Part shown: in pieces, positions 57,806 to 64,000 of the stretch | Position numbering within the stretch: position 1 is the stretch's first letter | Layout of the letters: each line of letters begins with the position of its first letter | Source: Hygrocybe punicea | Lineage: Eukaryota; Basidiomycota; Agaricomycetes; Agaricales; Hygrophoraceae | DNA length: 64,000 bases | Direction: 5' to 3' | NCBI GenBank assembly: GCA_963556145.1 | Contig: OY744465.1 | Location: 1,302,001 to 1,366,000 of the forward strand | Made by a program: the position numbers and the translations under genes | The notes under the pieces: model-generated | Databases searched by the model: none | What the model saw: only the letters and a program-made list of their open reading frames with translations | Told to the model about the DNA's origin: nothing

Positions 57806-59794
57806 AGCCAAACAGAGACCAATTTGGGGCTGATCACTGTCGCTTTCCATAGGTACTGACGAGAATGGATGAGACTTGGGAGCAAAATCGGGCCCTGCAT
57901 GTGAGCAACCTCTGTCATCTCACAATATTGGATTATTCAAGTTGGTGATGCCGTCAGTCAAGGACTCACTGGGATCGATCCTGCTCCGTACCGTACCTTG
58001 GAACAATACGATCGCTGGAAGAGTGACTTTTCACGCAATGATGTCTTCATATCATCACTGAATCTCCCAAGGCTCCTGAATGACATCCTCCAAGCAATGG
58101 CCGACTATGCTCAACTTTTATTCGATTTGCATTTCCCCACATAACGAGGCGAACTATCTTAAGGCTGAACGATCGCGTGCAATTCTTCCTGGATACCTAC
58201 ATGGTCATTGATTCCACACATTGTCACTGCGAATATGACACGGTCCTACACAGATTCAAGCATTAACAGAGTCTGCGCGGCTCAACATCGAAAACTTTGG
58301 TCGACCTCGAGTGTCGGTTTCAGACCAAGTTACACTAATTGCAAATCTTCCCGAAAGTGTTCAGTGGGATCTCATTTCACACCCGGATGGGTCACGAGCG
58401 TCAGTCTTGCAGGACCGGGTATTGTCTTGGCAGCGGGATATCCCTGCTCAGACAAATACAATTTTTTCGACGGTTCATCGTGTGTGCTCTCGCCGGTCCA
58501 ATGTTGACAAAGCTAAATCATTCACAGCTCCATCACACGTTGCCTCAGATGAGGAAACCTACCAAGAGCGTGATCTCACGACTTACCCTGTAACCGACAT
58601 TGGTATGTTTGGCTCGTGTCATAGCTTGTGGACTAATTTTCGCAAAGAGCGTCCGAAGGCAGCTCAACAGCGTCCCACTAATTATCACAGGGATTCCCTG
58701 TTCTCCGAAGCTGGTGACAGTCATACCCTCGGTACATCAGGACTTCATGGGCCACATGTAAAGTTTGTTCCCCCGGGTCACCAATCCAGGTGGCAACAGC
58801 ATTTGTATCAGCCTCACGTCATTTCCTGTCGTGCGTTCAGATGCTGACCGGACACTCGTAAAGTTAATTTGTACCCTTAAAACCTCTTCCAACGGCCACC
58901 CTCACGGTTTCCACAGCTCCTGAGCAACACGATCCAAGCCCTCAGCTATCCAGTAAGAGTACACGAGATGCATACGACTCCTTCAAATCTATATAGTCTA
59001 AAGTGTTGAAACAACAGGTAGCCAACAGTGCTGGGATTTCTGCTTTATGAGATGGACTGTGGTCGCACTCTGCTGCCGGATACTTGCCATTGTGCGATTC
59101 TCCGGCTGATCTGGTTTCCATGTCGCTTCCTCGTCTGCATTGGTGATTGTGTTGGAATGGCAAGGTACCTTCGCCGGTAATATGTATACTTTCCCACCCA
59201 CTGCCCATTGTCCATGGCCAACGATGAGTGCATGCACCGCCCCCCAGTGTTGAGCGACGAAGTCGTTATGTTGGTCCCGTTGCAGATTTGGCAGTCCTTA
59301 ATTGTCGTCCCGTGGTACCCATCAAACTAGCGGTAAATTTCTCATTCAAAGTCTGATTGTCCCCCTCGTATCACCTTTTATCCATTCGTTGGACAACCGA
59401 TGATTGGGTGCCTTCTGCCGACGGTCGAATCAAAGAAACAGCAAAAGATTGGTTATCTCTCGCGCGCTAGTGCAGGTTTCTTATAATGTGCATATCACAT
59501 CGACTAGAAAAAGCGGTTAAGACGGGACAACGTAGTGGAGTGTCTCATAATTCGGCGCAAGCCAACCAAGATGACTTTAACATTGTAAACTCTCTCGGGA
59601 ACAATCTGATAGCAGGAGATAAGGTAAGTAAATTACAAAAGCGGCACATAATTTCCTGGTGAACAAACTGGAACTTCGAAAAGGTAGTGGTACAATTTTG
59701 GGGCATAATGAAATCTTTGTCGACCGCCGGGCATTGCCTTTACTCGGATTAGCCCAAGTCAAATACAGGTAAAACGGGGTGACTGACCAAAGCT
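57806..59794. pseudogene. Coding remnants, unidentified
   Basis: Plus-strand stretches look once-coding: GIDPAPYRTLEQYDRWKSDF and LNDILQAMADYAQLLFDLHF (about 57.97-58.14 kb), DRVQFFLDTYMVID (58.17-58.22 kb), a 178-codon frame at 58311-58847 (QVTLIANLPESVQWDLISHP), and on the minus strand HALIVGHGQWAVGG near 59.2 kb. No family recognised, no continuous gene, frames shift repeatedly. Probably a decayed transposon or gene. Confidence 0.3.
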
Positions 59795-60238
59795 TCACGC
59801 AATTGGCGTAAAAGTCCAATGCTGGCCAGAATGGTCTCCATCTCCCAAAAACGGCACCTTTGTGTCACTGCAAACATCCAAATGCAACCCACTCCCCGAA
59901 TACTCATTTGTCAACCGGAATGTCCCATCACCCCACGGGGTGATGGTCCAGATCTGGCCCGAGTAGTTCCCTGCATCTGCTAAGTGTGGCTTTGTCTTGT
60001 CGTTGCCATATACGTCAAGGCGCTTGTTGGGGCCAAGGAACTGTGTATGGAGTGTGTACTTGGAGGAAGAATGACTCGACTCCAGCTGCCAGTATTGGCC
60101 AGAAAAGTTCCCGGATGGTGCCATCTGGAGTGTACCAGACGAAGCCTGACCACCGTCGTTAACGACGTCCAGAGACAGGCTTGTGCCCGTGAAGGTATTT
60201 GTCAGGCGGTACCATTGATGAGGTTTGGGAGCAGCCAT
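59795..60238 (-). CDS. Ricin-B-fold (beta-trefoil) lectin-like protein
   Basis: Single exon, 147 residues, MAAPKPHQWYRLTNTFTG to HWTFTPIA, stop TGA. Three internal repeats typical of a beta-trefoil: each has a W-Y/F-R-L-T-N type start and a Q-x-W end (GQYWQLES, GQIWTITP, GQHWTFTP), and LDV motifs (SLSLDVV, RLDVYG, LHLDVC). No signal peptide, so probably cytosolic, as for many mushroom lectins. It would bind glycans; specificity cannot be read from sequence. Complete and uninterrupted although surrounded by repeats. Confidence 0.82.
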   Translation of the reverse strand: MAAPKPHQWYRLTNTFTGTSLSLDVVNDGGQASSGTLQMAPSGNFSGQYWQLESSHSSSKYTLHTQFLGPNKRLDVYGNDKTKPHLADAGNYSGQIWTITPWGDGTFRLTNEYSGSGLHLDVCSDTKVPFLGDGDHSGQHWTFTPIA

Positions 60239-60351
60239 GTTGGTGGGTAGCTGCTGCTAAGTGGATTGCATTTGGGGCCCGGACATCCTTATAATCGGCA
60301 CCAGTATAGTTATCGATGGCCTACGTCAGGACCCATGAATATAAGTGACAA

Positions 60352-60511
60352 TGCCTCCGCAGCAGACCCCCTTTAGGTCCGGAAAAAAATATTCAAATTT
60401 GCTCGAAAAGGTCCGGATAAACTCAGGCATGCGACCAATTTTCAGATTTGGGGCCGGACTCTGGCGGAGGCCTTCCAAAATATCAAAAAAGTCCGGATTG
60501 CTGCGTAGGCA
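60352..60511. mobile_element. 160-bp MITE-like inverted-repeat element
   Basis: TGCCTCCGCAGCA at the left and TGCTGCGTAGGCA at the right, with internal inverted GGTCCGGA/TCCGGA blocks. Target duplication not resolved. Confidence 0.5.
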
Positions 60512-60517
60512 CATACT

Positions 60518-60978
60518 CTAAGCTAGTTTGTCGCTGGATAGTACCTCCATGTCCGCTTCTTTTTCAGTCAATTCCCCCTTCCTAGACCTTGGATTTCTAC
60601 GCAAGACTTGAAGATGCTTGACGGCTGCTAGGAGCTGTGGTATGTATTTCTTGTATCTTGTGAAAATTGAGAAAGAATCATCAAGCTCGAGGTGGCGCTG
60701 ATCAGTACTCAGAGCTGCAGACTGTGAGATCCAGGTAACAGCCGTATCTATGCAGAGGATTGGCTGGGAATAATCAATTTTAATAACTCGGTGACAGAGA
60801 GTCTTGGATATGGAATGAGTCCTGTGTGTGATGTAGGTATTTCCAGGACTTCAGCGCGTGCTGCCAGAATGAAAGAGGGATTGTTGTTGGTGGGGTACTT
60901 CTTATTGTTACAGATCCAGTCAGAGCTCTGCCATAGGTCTGCAGCCAAGTCGTCGTCACTGATGGGGATTGTGTCCAT
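60518..60978 (-). CDS. Hypothetical short protein, possibly frameshifted
   Basis: ATG at 60976-60978 (MDTIPISDDDLAADLW, then SSDWICNNKKYPTNNNPSF and RAEVLEIPTSHTGLIPYP). The downstream half is in another frame (ILCIDTAVTWISQSAALSTD, YKKYIPQLLAAVKHLQVL, stop TAG 60518-60520). The change of frame near 60785-60800 could be a small intron or a frameshift. No domain recognised. Its start lies 18 bp from the end of the hAT-like element at 60996. Confidence 0.4.
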
Positions 60979-61331
60979 CTCACAATAGATGCTAGTAGTG
61001 TTGCCACGGCTCGGTCCGGAACCGTTAGCCGTTGGAGCCGGACCGATAATTAGCCGAGCCGAGCCATTCACTCAGCTAACGGTTAAACCTCGGCTTAGCC
61101 ACGGCTAGCCGTTATTAGCCGTTACCAAATATCCAAATTAGGAAATTTAGGTTTCCAGCCTTTTTGCTGGCTTCAACTTCACTTGGATAACCCTCTGCTG
61201 CCTCCCATACCTCACGAACATATACAGCCACAGTTCACAAGGTTTTCAGGTGTTTCTTTTTCTTTTTGCGTATCTCCACATAGCCTACCTATGTACATGT
61301 ACATGTATATGAAAAATATGAAAAATACCTA

Positions 61332-61592
61332 TTTCATTGTCTTCCTGAATAGATCCATATTAAGCCTCAAACTTGGCCCGTGTAAGAATTTCCGAAAAGT
61401 CATTGCCATCCTTGAACGACTCGATTTCGATCCTCGTCGACTGCTGACAACATCCGCTTAGCCTTCTCGACCTCGCGCTTGAGCTTGCCCATTGCGCTCA
61501 AGTTCAGCGACACATCAGTACCTGTCTTCTTCTTGTACGCCTTGACAAGATGGTCGATAACGCGGTTGTAAAAGTCCTCGCCTCCAAGATGA
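61332..61592 (-). pseudogene. HSP70 (BiP/Kar2-type) fragment
   Basis: Minus-strand reading [35 protein letters not shown], then in a shifted frame [18 protein letters not shown] and [11 protein letters not shown]. This is the middle of an ER-type HSP70 nucleotide-binding/substrate junction region. The rest is missing and the frame is broken. Probably captured by the surrounding hAT-like element. Confidence 0.8.
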
Positions 61593-61689
61593 GCAAAGGA
61601 GGGAGAAGCCGCCATGCGCCGGGGTCGGATGCGCAGACGTCGAGGGAGGCGAGACATGGTAGTAAATTTGCAGAACGATTGTCATCATG

Positions 61690-63900
61690 GTCGTTGTTGT
61701 CATGACAGCAGTTGTCGGTGTCGGTGTTGTCATATGAGGTGTGGGGGTTTGGATCATGTCGTGGGTGGTCGAAATCAGCGGCTGGAAGGTGCAGGAACCA
61801 CCGAAAAAACTTGGGGGGGGGGTGGGGGGACAAATTGATGGCACAGGCGATTGGGAAGCGCCAGCCTGTCGTTTGTGGGCTGAACGAGGTGCGCAGGGTT
61901 GTACCATGCCATGGGTGGTCGAAATCGGCAGGTGGAAGGTGCAGGAACTGCCGAAAAAACTTAGCAGGGGGGTGGGGGACAAATTGATGGTGCATGCGAT
62001 TGGGAAGCCCCAGCCTGTCATTTTCGGGCCATATGAGGTGCGGGTGATTGTACCATGCCGTGGCTGGTCAAAATCGGCGGGTGGAAGGTGCAGGAACCGC
62101 CCAAAAAAAACTTGGGGGGGTGAGGGGGACAATATGATGGCGTGGGTGATTGGGTAGCCCCAGCCTGTCGTTTGCGGGCTAAACGAGGTGCGGGGGATTG
62201 TGCCATGCCATGGGTGGTCGAAATCGGCAGGTGGAACTGCCGAAAAAACTTGGGAGGGGGGTGGGGGACAAATTAATGGTGCAGGCGATTGGGAAGCCCC
62301 AACCTGTCGTTTGCGGGCTAAACGAGGTGCGCAGGGTTGTACCATGTCATGGGTGGTCGAAATCAGCAGGTGGAAGGTGCAGGAACCACTGAAAAAACTT
62401 GGGGGGGGGGTGGGGGACAAATTGATGGCATGGGCGATTGGGAAGCTCCAACCTGTCATTTTCAGGCTAAACGAGGTGTGGGGGGTTGGATCATGTCGTG
62501 GGTGGTCGAAATCGGCAGGTGGAAGCACCAGGAACCGCCAAAGAAAACTTGGAGGGGTGGATGGGCAAAGTGATGGTGTGGGTGGCTGGGCAGCCCCGGG
62601 CTGTCATTTTCACGCTGAACGAGGTGCAGAGGCCTGTGCCATGCCATGGGTGGTCGAAATTGGCGGGTGGAAGCAGCAGGAACGAATGCAAAAAAGGTGG
62701 TTGAGGTTGGGGGGCAAAGTGACGGCGCGAGTGATTGGGCAGCCCCGGGCTGTCATTTTCAGGCCGAAGGAGGAGTGGGGGGTTGTACCATGCAGTGGGT
62801 GGTCGAAATCGGTGGGTGGAAACAGCAGGAACCGCCGAAAGAAATTTGGGGGTGGGTGGGGTGGACAACGTGATGGCGTGGGCGATTGGGTAGCCCCAGC
62901 CTGTCGATTTCCGGCCGAACGAGGTGCGGGGGGTTGTGCCATGTCATGGGTGGTCGAAATCGGCCAGTGGAATGAGCAGGAACCACCGAAAAAAAATTGG
63001 GGGGTGGGTGTGGGACACATTGATGGCGTGGGCGATTGGGAGGCCCCAGCCTGTCGTTTTCGGGCCAAGCGAGGTGCGGGGGCTTGAAAGATGCCATGGA
63101 TGGTTGAAATCGGCAGGTGGAAGGTGCAGGAATCACCAAAAAAAACTTGGGGGGGTGAGGGGGACAATATCATGGCGTGGGTTATTGGGTAGCCCCAGAC
63201 TGTCGTTTTCGGCCCATACGAGGTGCAGGGGATTGTAACATGTCGTGAGTGGTCGAAATCGACGGGTGGAAGGTGCAGGAACCGCCGAAAACAACTGGGG
63301 GCTGCTGTGGGGGACAATGTGATGACATGGGCGATTTGGAAGCCCCAGCCAGTCGATTTCCGGCCAAACGAGGTGCGGGGCATTGTACCATCTCGTGGGT
63401 GGTAGAAATCGTCGGGTGGAAGGTGCAGGAACTGCCGAAAACAACTTGGGGGTGCTGGGGGGGGACAATGTGATGGCATGGGCGATTGGGCAGCCCCAGC
63501 CTGTCGTTTTCGAGCCAAACGAGGTGCGGGGGATTAAGAGGTGCTATGGGCAGTCGAAATTGCTAGGGGGAAGCAGCAGGAACCGCCCAAAAAAACTTGG
63601 AGGAGGTGGGGGGGGCAAAGTGATGGCACGCGCGATTGGCTGGCACCGGCCTATCATTTTGATGTGAAATGAGGTGCGGGGGGTTCAAAGATGCCTTGTG
63701 TGCTCGATATCAGTGGGAGGCAGCAGCAGGAACCGCCGAACAAAGCTTGGAGGAGGTGGGGGGGTGCAAAGTGAAGGGACGTGCGATTGGGCAGCCCCAG
63801 CCAGAAGTTATCAGTCCAAATGAGGTGCGGCATGCAGTGGGCAGTCGAAAGCGATGGGTGGAGACAACAGAAGCCGCCCGATGAACTGGGGAAGTAAATC
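61690..63900 (+). repeat. ~150-bp satellite, about 15 copies
   Basis: Marker GGTGGTCGAAATC recurs at about 61771, 61921, 62070, 62220, 62359, 62508, 62656, 62805, 62956, 63106, 63255, 63405, 63556, 63706 and 63846: spacing 148-151 bp, with two short units of 139-140. Each unit also has GATGG(C/T)...GGCGATTGGG, AGCCCCAGCCTGTCG and GCAGGAACCGCCGAAAA. Copies differ at roughly 10-15%. The long frames on both strands (for example 61515-62528 and 62610-63518) are the satellite read through, because 150 is divisible by 3. Confidence 0.92.
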
Positions 63901-64000
63901 ACAACAAAATGACAGTCACCTCATTTGATGTAGTGCTGTTGCCGTCGTTGCCACTGCTGCTGTTTGCCGTCGCCGTGGTCATTGGTCATTGCTGCTGCTG

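Larger units (their letters stand above)
60996..64000. mobile_element. hAT-like element, left end (continues past window)
   Basis: Begins TAGTGTTGCCACGGCTCGG, the same start as the element at 33097, followed by subterminal inverted GGCTCGG/CCGTTAGCCG repeats. Interior: an HSP70 fragment, a 150-bp satellite array, then a CTG/GTTGCC triplet tract at 63930-64000 like that of 33370-33980. The right end would lie beyond 64000. Confidence 0.55.

Noticed and set aside
61515..63518. Two frames of ~300-340 codons on the minus strand and one of 299 on the plus strand
   Set aside because: They read through a 150-bp satellite whose unit is divisible by three, so frames stay open without selection.
61690..63900. 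CRISPR-like array
   Set aside because: Tandem satellite without unique spacers, in a fungal genome.
1..64000. tRNA, rRNA or other structural RNA genes
   Set aside because: None recognised by eye on either strand; a covariance-model scan would be needed to exclude a tRNA.

Overview
This is a nuclear window from a basidiomycete fungus, most likely an agaricomycete (mushroom). The evidence is short spliceosomal introns of about 50-60 nt, transposon families typical of mushrooms (Plavaka, Helitron, integrase-core DDE elements, hAT-like elements), and mushroom-typical families such as alpha-kinase, HECT-like and DUF6729 proteins. The species cannot be fixed from sequence alone. All assignments come from reading motifs; no database search was run.

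Layout. (1) 1-14 kb is a nested transposon stack. An old minus-strand DUF6729/RNase-H-fold transposase gene (exons scattered from 13.99 kb down to 5.19 kb) is split three times: by a Helitron entering from the left edge (3' end at 5190), by a 5.7-kb terminal-inverted-repeat (TIR) element (5266-10978), and by a 975-bp hAT-like element (11960-12934). The 5.7-kb element has an apparently intact DDE integrase and carries an alpha-type protein kinase and a Mug135-like coiled-coil protein. I consider it the most interesting object here. (2) 14.1-16.5 kb is a fold-back element filled with GC-rich minisatellite. (3) 16.6-25.5 kb is an island of intact host genes: ATP synthase subunit f, the CAAX protease RCE1, an unknown protein, a CCDC137-like protein and a serine/threonine kinase with a mushroom-specific N-terminal domain. 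(4) 25.5-32.3 kb is non-autonomous repeat DNA plus a broken tyrosine-recombinase-like gene. (5) 32.3-45 kb is a plus-strand HECT-like gene broken by a triplet-repeat hAT-like element (33097-34385) and by a Plavaka transposon (about 36.25-44.02 kb) that has captured an intron-containing polyubiquitin gene. (6) 45-60 kb holds a glycosyltransferase relic, a decayed DDE transposase, several TIR elements, long inverted repeats and a MITE. (7) 59.8-64 kb has a small ricin-B-fold lectin gene, a short hypothetical gene and the start of another hAT-like element with a BiP/HSP70 fragment and about 15 copies of a 150-bp satellite.

Two themes run through the repeats. A 52-57 bp imperfect palindrome (arms like ACCTCGCGAG, core TCAATTGA) recurs at least 13 times inside unrelated non-autonomous elements. 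All ten in-frame stop codons I traced in otherwise readable transposon or gene remnants are TGA, nine of them where the family suggests arginine, as expected from CGA-to-TGA deamination of methylated CpG.
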